Shown here one piece after another: positions 43,881-56,115 of a DNA stretch of 64,000 nt. The notes under the pieces were generated by a model. That model was not told where the DNA came from. It did no database searches and saw only the letters and a program-made list of their open reading frames with translations. Location: assembly GCF_003573695.1 (NCBI RefSeq), contig NC_039361.1:92150149-92214148 (forward strand), in the 5' to 3' direction. Source of the DNA: Papaver somniferum (lineage: Eukaryota > Streptophyta > Magnoliopsida > Ranunculales > Papaveraceae). The first letter of the stretch is position 1. The number at the start of each line of letters is the position of its first letter. The position numbers were made by a program, and so were the translations under genes.

Positions 43881-46259
43881 CAATGAAATGCACGATATCC
43901 CCGAGCATGACAAATGAGTAAAGCCTCAAGCATGACTAAGCTGCGAATACGGCCGACAAAATAAAAATAGCCGAGTGGTGAGATTAGATGGCCTTGAGTG
44001 CACCATGAACTGAAAATAGCCACGAGTACGGCTGAGTGATAAAAAAAAGGTGGTCCGGAATGTACCATGAAATAATATAAAAGGGTGATCCCGAATGTAC
44101 TATGGGAAGTGAAAAATAAAATAACAATGAAATAGATAGATAGCTCGAATGCGCCATGAATTAAGTCAGCGCCAGACGCTGAGCGATGACACAATCCGGT
44201 TATGAGTAAGTATATGAGATGATGATGATGATAAAAAAGGGTGCAGGGCAGCCATAATATTTGAAAATCATTTCATATATGAGATATGATCAAGTATGAA
44301 TGAGATTATTAGTGAAGTATTTTGACGAAGCTCCCACAACTTTGAATGAAAAGACGCAAGCTCTAACTCATGATCATAGTTATCCACCACGTGTCGAGTG
44401 TATTTAAAGTGGTATGAGCGGACTTACCTCCAGAAATATATCACCACCCCTTGAAGCTTTGCACGGGAGGCGATCAAGCAAAATGCCATACATTCGTCCG
44501 CCAACTTCACCTATTTAAGCGCGTCTGATAATTCCGCCAACTTGGAGGCGATCAAGCATACCAAGTGACTATACATACTTACCAGAAAAAAGGGTAGAGT
44601 CTCCTTTCCTCAAGTCAGAAACAATACGTTTTATTTAAATAAATTAATACACTTCAAGCACATTGAGAGCAAAGATACTGACGCGCTTTTACCCACTAAG
44701 TGGACAATTGCGAATGTCATTTCATGCTTATGATCACCCATCTTTGTCGGCATCGCCAAATGATTCCAATAATTGTGCACAGATGACAACCCCCTCAACT
44801 AACGGCGAGAATGCTGAGCGCATATCATTGAATGCCGGATTGAACGATCGTGTCGGCCTACATATGCTCGAACGGTGAAAATTTGTAAGTAGCCGCTTTT
44901 CACGATGTCGTTAAAAAGCAAAGAAGAAGGTAGTACACCGCTCCTATGAGCTTCCATCTCAAGACGATCGACATTTATCAATCGGAAATATCAAAGTATA
45001 GTTTCACTATCAAAATGATCACATGCGGCAGAATACGTTCATTAAATGATTGAGGTGCTTCATCTCAACACAAGTAAACTTGGGTCATAATAACGAAATA
45101 ATACTTAACAAAATGAAGTAATTGGTCAAAGAACAATAGTTACCATGTGGTTGACATATGCAAAACAAAATTAAAATGTTCCTACAGATTGTTAGAAGAT
45201 TATACTGACACAATATGCATGCAGCGCTAAACACCACCTACTGTACAGGCACGCATAACTAACATCTAGGGTTATACTTATGCAACATGAACACCCAATA
45301 GTCACACTTTCGCTTTAATTAAGAAGTTTACAAATCCAATACACATTGAAGATGTGCAGGTTGATTTATACTTAAATAATAAATATAGAAAGCATATGCA
45401 TCAGAGGCGCATAAAAAATGAGCCATATATCGTAGCTCTAGCACTCAAATAAAATCCAGAATCATGTTGCTTAGGAGACGCGCAAATTGCACTCATCCGC
45501 CCTCCACTTGAACACTTGAATAAAATTCTAGGAGGCGCACAGGTTGCACTCATCCACCCTCCACTTGAACACTTAAATAAGATTTTAGGGGCGTGCAAGT
45601 TATACTCATCCACCATACACTTGAACACTTAAACAAAACTCTATGCTAAACATGCAATTGCATTGCCTACGCCCCCTGTCAGCTGATCATATACTCCCTT
45701 CTTGACTTCTGCCACCTTTAGCGGGCGAGCAGGCTCTTGCTCCGAGTCAGCAATCTCTTTTGGAAGAAAACTAAGCACACCATTATTTATCTTAACAACA
45801 TCCAAAATCTCTTTCAACCATTGTCACACGCACATACATATTCCCTTTAAGAGTATCTGCTCAGGCTAGCTGATTATGACCATATGAGTACTGCAACTAA
45901 AACGCATCTCTGAAAGCCGCGTCGTAATACATCATAAATACCACATACTGGCGCTTCATGTGGCATAGTCGCATACGCAAGCATATTAAACATAATTTAC
46001 TCGTCATGGCCTAGAATATGTTCGCTTTGGCACCCGGGGACTTCCTTATAAAAATGACAATATTTTCTCGATCTCCCGCGCCTTTATCACATATTATGCT
46101 AAGAATACCCCGGGCCTACTAGGATACATACGGGAAACCCATTACTGACGTACAATAATCTTATTGGATTATTATTAGAAAACAACAAACATTGATTTGA
46201 ATGATAATATTTGGGACTTGGACTTGCGGATGTAAACTATTCATCGTGTTTTACCAACT
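43881..46259. other. Unassigned repeat DNA
   Basis: No gene. A 57-bp tandem triplet lies at about 45,474-45,643 (CTCATCCACCCTCCACTTG and CTTGAACACTTAAATAA in each unit). Higher GC near 44,440-44,520. Confidence 0.4.
45474..45643. repeat. 57-bp tandem repeat, three units
   Basis: Matching words at 45,489, 45,546 and about 45,602 (steps 57 and 56). The third unit is the most diverged. Confidence 0.75.
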
Positions 46260-46989
46260 CGCATAAATCTTTCCAACTGTTTCAGCGCGGAAGGACGCCT
46301 CCTCTTCTTTGAGTCGGACAAAGGAGGAAAATAACTGCCCATTCTAATAACCTTCCGAGGAGATTCATCATCAGGAAGAATCTCCCAACTCCTTTTTATC
46401 TTCCCCTTCCTCAAAAGCCTCGACCTTAACTTCTTCCAAAATTTGGAAGTTTATCGAATTTACCTTGGCTAGAATCAAATGATCTTGAAGATCCCTATCG
46501 CTCTTATTCATAGATTTGAAGATAGAAGACTCAGAATAGCAGGTGTCGTCGTGAATAGGCAAACCATTAGTCACGACTACGTCTTCCAGCAATGAAGTCT
46601 CCTCCCCAAAAGAAAATAAAACATGTAAAGATCAACCATCCAACGAGTAAATAAGCGCGCCAAACTGTCATGATCTCACCGAATAGTTCTATACCAAGAG
46701 GATACTATGGCGTCATGTATGCCCAAATAGCGGAGCATTTCCTTATGATTGGGGTCGGAGTATATGTAGTCCACCCAAGCGGGTGGAGATTCAGTGGACG
46801 AGCGAAGAGCAATTGCCGAGAAAATATAGCCCCGTTTTAAGCTGCTAGGCGAAGCACCTCCTCTAAGGCGAATATCGGGGACACATCCTCCTGGGAAGGA
46901 TAATCCGACCATCGGATGAGGATGGGGGGAACACATAAGGGTTCAACATGCACGGAAGTATCAGTCTTAAATTCATCAGTTGTATCCAT
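46260..46989 (-). pseudogene. Plant mobile domain protein, frameshifted
   Basis: ATG 46,989 opens MDTTDEFKTDTSVHVEPLC and ends at 46,833. A shifted frame carries the start of the plant mobile domain (WVDYIYSDPNHKEMLRYLGI, HDAIVSSWYRTI). A further shift gives FSFGEETSLLEDVVVTNGLP, which is the domain's hallmark (GE..(I/S)(T/L)LEDV....GLP). Another shift leads to a basic tail (SKKRRRPSALKQLERFMRV). This domain occurs in transposable elements and in MAIL1-like host proteins. Surrounding repeats favour an element-borne copy. Confidence 0.55.
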
Positions 46990-47008
46990 TGACTGACGAA
47001 TCAACATG

Positions 47009-47044
47009 TGACTATTGACCTGGCCTATGACCAGTCAACAGTCA
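47009..47044. repeat. Imperfect inverted repeat upstream of the mobile-domain gene
   Basis: TGACTATTGACCTGG and, six bases on, ACCAGTCAACAGTCA form a stem with few mismatches. It lies 20 bases upstream of the minus-strand ATG at 46,989. Confidence 0.45.
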
Positions 47045-47197
47045 GGGAACTAATGTTGATACATGAAAATAATTATCCTTGAAAAGAGGGATCCCCTTAA
47101 CCTTTTAGGAGTTCATCTTAATAGATGAATACATGGGGACTAGGCCCAATCCATAGGATACTGGATGATCCTAGCCCATGAAGGGAAAATGTGGAAG

Positions 47198-47202
47198 AGT
47201 TG
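47198..47202. repeat. Target-site duplication of the solo LTR (left)
   Basis: AGTTG, identical to 49,530-49,534. Confidence 0.85.
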
Positions 47203-49529
47203 TGAAAAACGGGGGTACAACAACCACACCCAATATTTCGCTTAGCAATCTGTATGGACTAACTCCAATATACTTTCAAGATAATCAACTAGACTCAATA
47301 TTAATAAAGTATATCAAAGAGTTATATTATCTCGATCTCTCGATTTAATCCTTACTCAAGCAAATAGAAATCTGCGAGTTCGATTAAATATAAGAGAGAT
47401 AACTTGGATGGTACCAAAGACCAATATCCAAGTATCAATCAATGTAAATCAACAACCAGAGGTCGGATATTTAATTGATTGAACTAATGCACAACCTGTG
47501 ATATCTCAATTATATAACAAAATATAATGCGGAATATAAATAATACAGACACCAGAATTTTGTTAACGAGGAAACCGCAAATGCAGAAAAACCCCGGGAC
47601 CTAGTCCAGATTGAACACACAATGTATTAAGCCGCTACAGACACTAGCCTACTACAAACTTACTTCAGTCTGGACTGTAGTTGAACCCCAATCAATCTCA
47701 CATTGATCCAAGGTATAGTTATGCTCCTTACGTCTCTGATCCCAGCAGGATACTACGCATTTGATTCCCTTAGATGATCTCACCCACAACTAAGAGTTGC
47801 TACGACCCAAATTCAAAGACTTTAATAAACAAATATGTATCACACAGAAAAGTCTACGATGATAAATCTGTCTCCCACAAAAACACCTACGAGTTTTGTT
47901 CCGTCTTTTGATAAATCAAGGTGAACATGAACCAATTGGTAAACCAGACTTATATTCCCGAAGAACATCTTAGTATTATCGATCACCTCACAATAATCTT
48001 AATTGACGCGGCGAAAGAAGATATTGCGGAATCACAAACGATGAGACGAAGATGTTTGTGATTACTTTTATATCTTGCCTATCGGAGATATAAATCTCAA
48101 GCTAATCTTTGCGATTGTACTCGTACGATAGAATATGCAAGATCAGATCACACAACTACGAGAAAGTAGTATCGTTCTGGCTTCACAATCCCAATGAAGT
48201 CTTTAAGTCGTTAACCTGGTTTTCAAGAAGAAACCTACGGTTAAAGGAGAATCGACTCTATCTAATACAACTAGTATCACACAGGAGGTGTGGGGATTAG
48301 GTTTCCCAGTTGCTAGAGTTCTCCCTTATATAGTCTTTCAAATCAGGGTTTGCAATCAATGTTAGCTTGGTAACAAAGCATTCAACATTCACCGTTAGAT
48401 GAAAACCTGATTAGATTCAAGCTAATATCTTTCAACCGTTGGATCGAAAACTTAGCTTGTTACACACAAATGAAATGCACGATTTTAGGTTTGTGTAACC
48501 GTACCCAAACAATAGTTAACCAAACGGTTAGCCATATGAGCACTTTCATATCAACCATATTCTTCTTCACCGTAACTAGTTCAAATTACTCAAATGAACT
48601 AGTTAGAGAGTTGTGCGATTGCTTAGATCTTATAGAAGTATACAAGACACAATCGAAGCAAAAACGATTTGATTCACTCGAACCGATTCATAAACTTTTT
48701 AGCCACGGTTTGCAAACTTGCATTCCTTAGTTTATATAAATATAAGTTCACATCTAATCGTCTTAGAAAATAACCAACCTAAGTACGCGGACTAAGTTCG
48801 CGGACTTAAGTTCCCGGAAGGAGTTCACAAACTCCAGCAGATTTTCTCGGGATGAGAACCTCCGCCAGTTCGCGGACTGAGTTCACGACTCTTATTCAGG
48901 TTTTCCTGATCAACAAAGTACGCATACTTTGGTTCAAGGAATAATGACTTATACATATATGTGTTACCACACAATGCTCATATCCAACATTGGTTATATA
49001 TTCTAAACTCTCATTTCAATCATTGAAACATTCTTAGATGACGTTATATAGTTGTTATTCACAAACCATTTTTCGTTAAAACCATTTTCAAAGTGATTAA
49101 AGCATAACATGACTTTCGTCACTAGGTAAATATGAACTTGGTCAAAGCGAAAGCTTACCAACACATATTTCGAGAAATAGATAAGCGAGATAAACTTGGC
49201 TCGAAATAGCAAATGTGTATAATCAAAGTCTATATAGCAAAACGACTTTTGTCTCAAGATAGAAAATAGAGTAGATAGACTTTTGAGTGATAGATAAGTT
49301 CAAGTCTCCACATACCTTTTAGTCGATGAAGTTCCACCAGTTCCTTGAGTAGTTCTTCGTCTTGTATGATGATCGCCATTGAGTTCTTGAGCTCAACTAC
49401 ACTTTCTATCCTGGTCCGAGACTTAGCTATAGTAGACTAGAAATCAAGACTTATAGTTTTGATCACTAACATTGACAAACATGTTTGAGATAGCAACGCA
49501 TGCGAGTTCGACCGAGCAGTGCTCTAACA
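47203..49529 (-). mobile_element. Solo copia-type LTR (minus strand)
   Basis: Read on the minus strand it starts TGTTAGAGCACTGCTCGGTC at 49,529 and ends in GTTTTTCA at 47,203 (2327 bp). It matches the LTR at 58,157-60,625 along its length, including the TATA region (ACTATATAAGGGAG, minus, near 48,325-48,345), the GTCGATTCTCCTTTAACC word and the GCGAAATATT end. AGTTG flanks it on both sides (47,198-47,202 and 49,530-49,534). No primer site or polypurine tract adjoins either end, so it is a solo LTR left by LTR-LTR recombination. Confidence 0.88.
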
Positions 49530-49534
49530 AGTTG
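49530..49534. repeat. Target-site duplication of the solo LTR (right)
   Basis: AGTTG, identical to 47,198-47,202. Confidence 0.85.
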
Positions 49535-50192
49535 GGCTTCACTCCAAGCCAAAAGCCCTTTTTACTAGTCCTATAATAACTTGGGGAAAAGGGAAGTGGT
49601 AGTTTTGTAATATATTGATCTTATGGGTGCTTATTCATAAGAGGGGGAGGAGAGATTATTATAAAGGGGAAGAAAGGATATTTAGAAATTCATTCATAAC
49701 TTATCCATTCTCTCTCTTCACCTTTAAGGGGGTTGGGATTGTTGTTGCTTGGACTAGATTCTCCTATCCACTTTTACCCTATCAACATACACAATTACAT
49801 AACATCCCTGTCGAATGTTTTCATATGCGTTCAAGTTATTTCTATGAGATATTTGGCATTTGAATAACACTCCCAAACACTTTTAATACAACTTTGATCA
49901 TTAAATCACTTGTGATTATGTTTCATAGTTTAATTCTTGAGTGTTATTGAACACGGCTATTGCTTGAGTGTTCACAACCTTCTTGGTTTATATGTCAACA
50001 TTTGAACACCATCTCATGATGATTTTTGCTCAAAAGTTAAAGCTAGCTCTTAACTCTTACGTTCTTAATAAACTAAGAGGAGCAAACTTTTAATGATGAT
50101 GATGGATACAAATTTACTTGTGAATTTGCTAAATGTCCATATAAATCCTTTACTTGTATAGGTCGTCGTGCTGTTTTCTTGGGAATGACATC
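49535..50192 (+). other. Interrupted older LTR-like sequence, then internal retroelement sequence
   Basis: The left part has a promoter-like TTATTATAAAGGGG (about 49,655). It may continue a sequence that starts TGTTGATACATG at 47,064 and was split by the solo LTR. The right part (about 50,110-50,192, ending GGGAATGACATC) resembles 63,600-63,677 of the element at the window end, so it is probably internal sequence just upstream of a 3' LTR. Confidence 0.4.
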
Positions 50193-50833
50193 TATTAGAG
50201 CACTGCTCGTTCGAACTCGCATGCGTTGCTATGTCAAGAATTTTTTCAATGTTAGTGATCAGAACTATAAGTCTTGATTTCTAGCCTATTTATTGATGTC
50301 TCGGACTAGGACATAGTTTGTGTAGTTGAGCTTAGACTTCACGACGTTTATCACTTGAAGACGGAGAACTACTAAGGAGAGCTTGTGGAACTTTTTCGAC
50401 AAAAGGTATGTGGAGACTTAAACTCATCTATCACTTGGAAAGTCTATTTCTACTCTATCTTATATATTGAGACATAAGTCGTATTACGATATAGTTTTCT
50501 ATATACACATTTGAGATTTCGAGCTGAGTATATCTCGCTTACATATTTCTTGAAATATGTGTTGGTAAGCTTTCGCTTCAACCAAGTTCATCTTATATCA
50601 TGAGAAAATTGCCAAGTAAAATCTTACATGGTTTGTCTGATACAATCATTTGGTGTAAGACTTTGAATGTTTCGATAATGATTATTTCAATATCTTGAAA
50701 ATTGCTTTGATGCTAATAGTGTGTGAAAACGGCTATTATCATATTAGAATAATGTTTCACTGATTGAAATAAAGAGTTTAGAATCTGGTAACCATCTTTG
50801 GATATAAGCATAGTGTGTTCGCACATTAGTGTA

Positions 50834-52099
50834 TAAGTCCAAAACCGAGAACCTAAAGTATGCATACTTGTGTGTATACAAAAGGTTGTAGGAGACTGGG
50901 TAAGTATGCGTACCCGTACGCGTACTGGCGGAAGTTCACGTCCGTGAATTTCTTCTGAGTTTGAAAACCAAAACCAAACTCATCCGGTTACCTAAAGTAC
51001 GCGTACCCGTACGCATACTAGCAGAAAGTTCAAGTCCGTGAATTTCTGCTGAGTTGGAAAACTAAAACAAACTCAAATCCGGTTACTTAAGTACGCATAC
51101 CCATACGCATACTTAAGTAGGTTACTTTCTAAAATCGGTTGTACATGAACCTAAACATTTATCATTAAAGAATACAATCTTTGAAAACCGTGGCTATAAT
51201 GTTAATTTATTGATTCGATTGAATCAAACCGATTTTGCTTTAATTGTGTTCTTGTATAATTCTATGAGAACATAGCAATTGAACAACTCTTTAACTAGTT
51301 TCATTTGAGTCATTTGAACTAGTTATGGTTAAGATGAATAAGGTTGATATGAGAGTAATTATATGGCTAACCTAGGTTAACTATTTGTGAACCAACATGG
51401 TGTACACGTTTGGGTACGTTTACATAAACCTAAATGAGGGTACATTTCATTTCTGTGTAACAAGCTAAGTTTGATCTAACGGTTGAAAGATATTAGCTTG
51501 GTTGAATCAGGTATTTTATCTAACGGTGATTATTGAATGCTTTGTTACCAAGGTAACTTGGATTGCAAACCCTGATTTGAAAACTATACAATGGAGAACT
51601 CTAGCAACTGGAAAACCTAATCCCCACACCTCCTGTGTGTTACTAGTTGCATAACTAGAGTCGATTCTCCTTTAACCTCAGGTTTCTTCTCGAGACCCTG
51701 TAGGTTAACAACTTGAAGACAACGTCTCGTGGAAATTTTTTATGGTTTTGAAATTCAAAACCTAATTCGGTTTTTCCAGAAAATTCTACGGACACGTCTC
51801 TTACCATAAGGTTTCTTCCCAAAAAAACCATTAATGGATGTCTGTTGAAAGCGTTTGTTGGAGATGAACCGACATCTCCAAAAGGCATAAATTCCCCTTT
51901 AAATAGAAAAGGCTTTCTCCCATTTCATTACATCAAAAATAACATGTTTTTCTTCTTATCTAAAAAGCATCATCAGAAACTTATACAGTGAGATTCATAG
52001 TCGGGTCAAGGAAGTACAATCCTTAAATTCGATTAGTGTTAGGGATTCACTGAATCCTGAAGGCATAATTCGAGAGACCGTTTGTACTCACCAAGTTTA
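50834..52099 (+). repeat. LTR tandem unit 1 (1266 bp)
   Basis: It carries all three GTACGC-type elements (about 50,902, 50,997 and 51,091). Its TATA box is decayed (CTATACAATGG near 51,585). Its left edge joins normal LTR sequence, so it marks the original position. Confidence 0.8.
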
Positions 52100-53590
52100 T
52101 AAGTCCAAAATAGGGAACCTAAAGTATGCATACTTGTGTGTATACAAAAAGGTTGTAGGAGACTAGGTAAGTATGCGTACCCGTACACATACTGGCGGAA
52201 GTTCACGTCCATGAATTTTTGCTGAGTTTGAAAACTAAAACAAACTCAAATCCGGTTACTTAAGTACGCATACCTATACGCATACTTAAGTAGGTTACTT
52301 TCTAATATCGGTTGTACATGAACCTAAACATTTAACAATAAGGAACGCAATCTTTGGAAACCGTGACTATGATGTTCATGTATTGATTCAAGCGACTCAA
52401 ACAGATTTTGCTTCAATTGTGTTCTTGTATAATTCTATGAGAATATGGCAATTGAGCAATTATTTAACTAGTTTCATTTGAGTCATTTGAACTAGTTATG
52501 GTTAAGATGAATAAGGTTGATATGAGAGTAATTATATGGCTAACCTCAGTTAACTATTTGTGAACCAACATAGTGTACACGTTTGGGTACGGTTACATAA
52601 ACCTAAATGAGGGTACATTTCATTTGTGTGTAACAAGCTAAGTTCGATCTAACGGTTGAAAGATATTAGCTTGGTTGAATCAGGTTTTTCATCTAACGAT
52701 GATTATTGAAGGCTTTGTTACCAAGGTAACTTGGATTGCAAACCCTGATTTGAAAACTATATAAAGGAGAACTCTAGCAACTGGGAAACATAATCCCCAG
52801 ACCTCCTGTGTTACTAGTTGCATAACTAGAGTCGATTCTCCTTTAACCTCAGGTTTGTTCTCGAGACCCTGTAGGTTAACGACTTGAAGACAACGTCTCG
52901 TGGAATTTTTTTCTGGTTTTGAAATTCAAAACCTAATTCGGTTTTTCCAGAAAATTCTACGGACACGTCTCTTCCCATAAGTTTTCTTCCCAAAAGAAAC
53001 CATTAATGGATGTCTGTTGAAAGCGTTTGTTGGAGATGAATCGGCATCTCAAAAAGGCATGAATTCCCCTTCAAATGGAAGGCGTTCTCCCATTTCATTA
53101 CATAAAAAACAATCTGTTTTTCTTCTTCTCTAAAAAGCATTATAAGAACCTTATATAGTGTGATTCTTGGTCGGGTCAAGGAAGTACAATCCTTGAATTC
53201 GATTATGGTGTTAGGGCTTCATTGAATCCTGAAGGCATAATTCGAGAGACCGTTTGTACTCGCCAAGTTTTTCCAAAAAGTTCTACGGACACGTCTCCTC
53301 CCATAAGGTTTCTTCCCAAATTAATGGATGTCTGTTGAAAGCGTCTGTTGGAGATGAATTTGCATCTCCAAAAGGCATGAATTCCCCTTTAAATAGCGAA
53401 GGCTTTCTCCCATTTCATTAAATAAAAACAATTTGTTTTTCTTCTTCTCTAAAAAGCATCATCATAACCTTATACAATATGATTCTTGGTCGGGTCAAGG
53501 AAGTACAATCCTTGAATTCGGTTATGGTGTTAGGGCTTCATTGAATCCTGAAGGCATAATTTGAGAGACCGTTTGTACTCGCCAAGTTTA
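52100..53590 (+). repeat. LTR tandem unit 2 (1491 bp, with extra 3' block)
   Basis: It lacks the middle GTACGC element (deleted between two GTTCACGTCC.TGAATT copies). Its last ~320 bases occur twice (about 52,945-53,268 and 53,269-53,590). The second copy shares variants with unit 3 (TTCCCAAATTAATGG, GAATTTGCATCTCC, CATTAAATAAAA), not with the first. TATA box 52,758-52,766. Confidence 0.8.
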
Positions 53591-54856
53591 TAAGTCCAAA
53601 ACTGGGAACCTAAAGTATGCATACTTGTGTGTATACAAAAAGGTTGTAGGAGACAGGGTAAGTATGCGTACCCGTACGCATACTGGGGGAAGTTCACAAC
53701 CGTGAATTTCTGCTGAGTTTGAAAACCAAAACCAAACTCATCGGGTTACCTTAAGTACGCGTACCCGTACGCATACTGGCGGAAAGTTCACGTCCGTGAA
53801 TTTCTGTTGAGTTTGAAAATTAAAAAAAACTCAAATCCGATTACTTAAGTACGCATACCCGTACGCATACTTAAGTAGGTTATTTTCTAAAATCGGTTGT
53901 ACATGAACCTAAACATTTATTTATCAATAAGGAATGCAATCTTTGCAAACCGTGGCTATAATGTTCATGTATTGATTCGAGTGAATAAAACCGATTTTGC
54001 TTCAATTGTGTTCTTGTATAATTCTATGAGAATATAGCAATTGAACAACTCTTTAACTTGTTTCATTTGAGTCATTTGAACTAGTTATGGTTAAGATGAA
54101 TAAGGTTGATATGAGAGTAATCATATGGGTAACCTCGGTTACCTATTTGTGTACCAACATGGTGTACACGTTTGGGTACCGTTACATAAACCTAAATGAA
54201 GGTACATTTCATTTGTGTGTAACAAGCTAAGTTCGATCTAACGGTTGAAAGTTATTAGCTTGGTTGAACCAGGTTTTTCATCTAAGGGTGATTATTGAAT
54301 GCTTTTTTACCAAGCTAACTTTGATTGCAAACCCTGATTTGAAAACTCTATAAAGGATAACTCTAGCAACTGGGAAACCTAATCCCCACACCTCCTGTGT
54401 GTTACCAGTTGCATAACTAGAGTCGATTCTCCTTCAACCTCAGGTTTCTTATCGAGACCCTGTAGGTTAACGACTTGAATACAGCTTCTCGTGGAATTTA
54501 TTTCTGGTTTTGAAATTCAAAACCTAATACGGTTTTTCCAAAAAGTTCTACGGACACGTCTCCTCCCATAAGGTTTCTTCCCAAATTAATGGATGTCTGT
54601 TGAAAGCGTCTGTTGGAGATGAATTTGCATCTCCAAAAGGCATGAATTCCCCTTTAAATAGCGAAAGCTTTCTCCCATTTCATTAAATAAAAAACAATTT
54701 GTTTTTCTTCTTCTCTAAAAGGCATCATCATAACCTTATACAATATGATTCTTGGTCGGGTCAAGGAAGTACAATCCTTGAATTCGGTTATGGTGTTAGG
54801 GCTTCATTGAATCCTGAAGGCATAATTTGAGAGACCGTTTGTACTCGCCAAGTTTA
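53591..54856 (+). repeat. LTR tandem unit 3 (1266 bp)
   Basis: It holds the perfect palindrome: AGTATGCGTAC, CC, then GTACGCATACT at 53,661-53,684. TATA box CTATAAAGG near 54,348. Confidence 0.8.
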
Positions 54857-56115
54857 TAAGTCCAAAACTGGGAACCTAAAGTATGCATACTTGTGTGTAT
54901 ACAAAAAGGATGCAGGAGACTGGGTAAGTATGCGTACCCGAAATTTCACGTCCGTGAATTTCTGTTGAGTTTGAAAACCAAAACCAAACTCATCCGGTTA
55001 CCTAAAGTACGCGTACCCATACGCATACTGGCGGAAAGTTCACGTCCGTGAATTTCTACTGAGTTTGAAAACTAAAACAAACTCAAATCCGGTTACTTAA
55101 GTACGCATACCCGTACACATACTTAAGTAGGTTACTTTCTAAAATCGGTTGTACATGAACCGAAACATTTATTTATCAATAAGAAATGCAATCTTTGCAA
55201 ACCGTGGCTAAAATGTTCATGTATTGATTCGAGTGAATCAAACCGATTTTGCTTCAACTGTGTTCTTGTATAATTCTATGAGAATATAGCAATTGAACAA
55301 CTCTTTAACTAGTTTCATATGAGTCATTTGAACTTGTTATGGTTAAGATGAATAAGGTTGATATGAGAGTAATCATATGGCTAACCTCAGTTAACTATTT
55401 GTGAACCAGCATAGTGAACACGTTTGGGTACGGTTACATAAACCTAAATGAGGCTACATTTCATTTGTGTGTAACAAGCTAGGTTCAATCTATCAGTTGA
55501 AAGATATTATCTTGGTTGAAACAGGTTTTTCATCTAACAGTGATTATTGAACGCTTTGTTACCAAGGTAACTTGGATTGCAAACCCTGATTCGAAAACTA
55601 TATAAAGGAGAACTCTAGCAACTGGGAAACCTAATCCCCACACCACTTGTGTGTTACTAGTTGCATAACTAGAGTCGATTCTCCTTTAACCTCAGGTTTC
55701 TTCTCGAGACCCTGTAGGTTAACGACTTGAAGACAACATCTCGTGGAAATTTTTTCTGGTTTTGAAATTCAAAACCTAATTCGGTTTTTCCAGAAAATTC
55801 TACGGACACGTCTCTTCCCATAAGGTTTCTTTCCAAAAGAACCATTAATGGATGTCTGTTGGAAGCGTCTGTTGGAGATAAATCGACATCTCCAAAAGGC
55901 ATGAATTCCCCTTTAAATAGTGAAGGCTTTCTCTCATTTCATTAAATAAAAAACAATCTGTTTTTCTTCTTCTCTAAAAAGCATCATCATAACCTTATAC
56001 AATATGATTCTTGGTCGGGTCAAGGAAGTACAACCCTTGAATTCGGTTACGGTGTTAGGGCTTCATTGAATCCTGAAGGCATAATTTGAGAGACCATTTG
56101 TACTCGCCAAGTTTA
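54857..56115 (+). repeat. LTR tandem unit 4 (1259 bp)
   Basis: The right arm of the first palindrome is deleted (TACCCG joined to AAATTTCACG near 54,930). TATA box 55,599-55,607. Confidence 0.8.

Noticed and set aside
43244..44194. Minus-strand frames with repeated CTSLSHAR-like peptides
   Set aside because: The repeat period of 100-101 bases is not a multiple of three, so the frames change between units; no consistent protein results.
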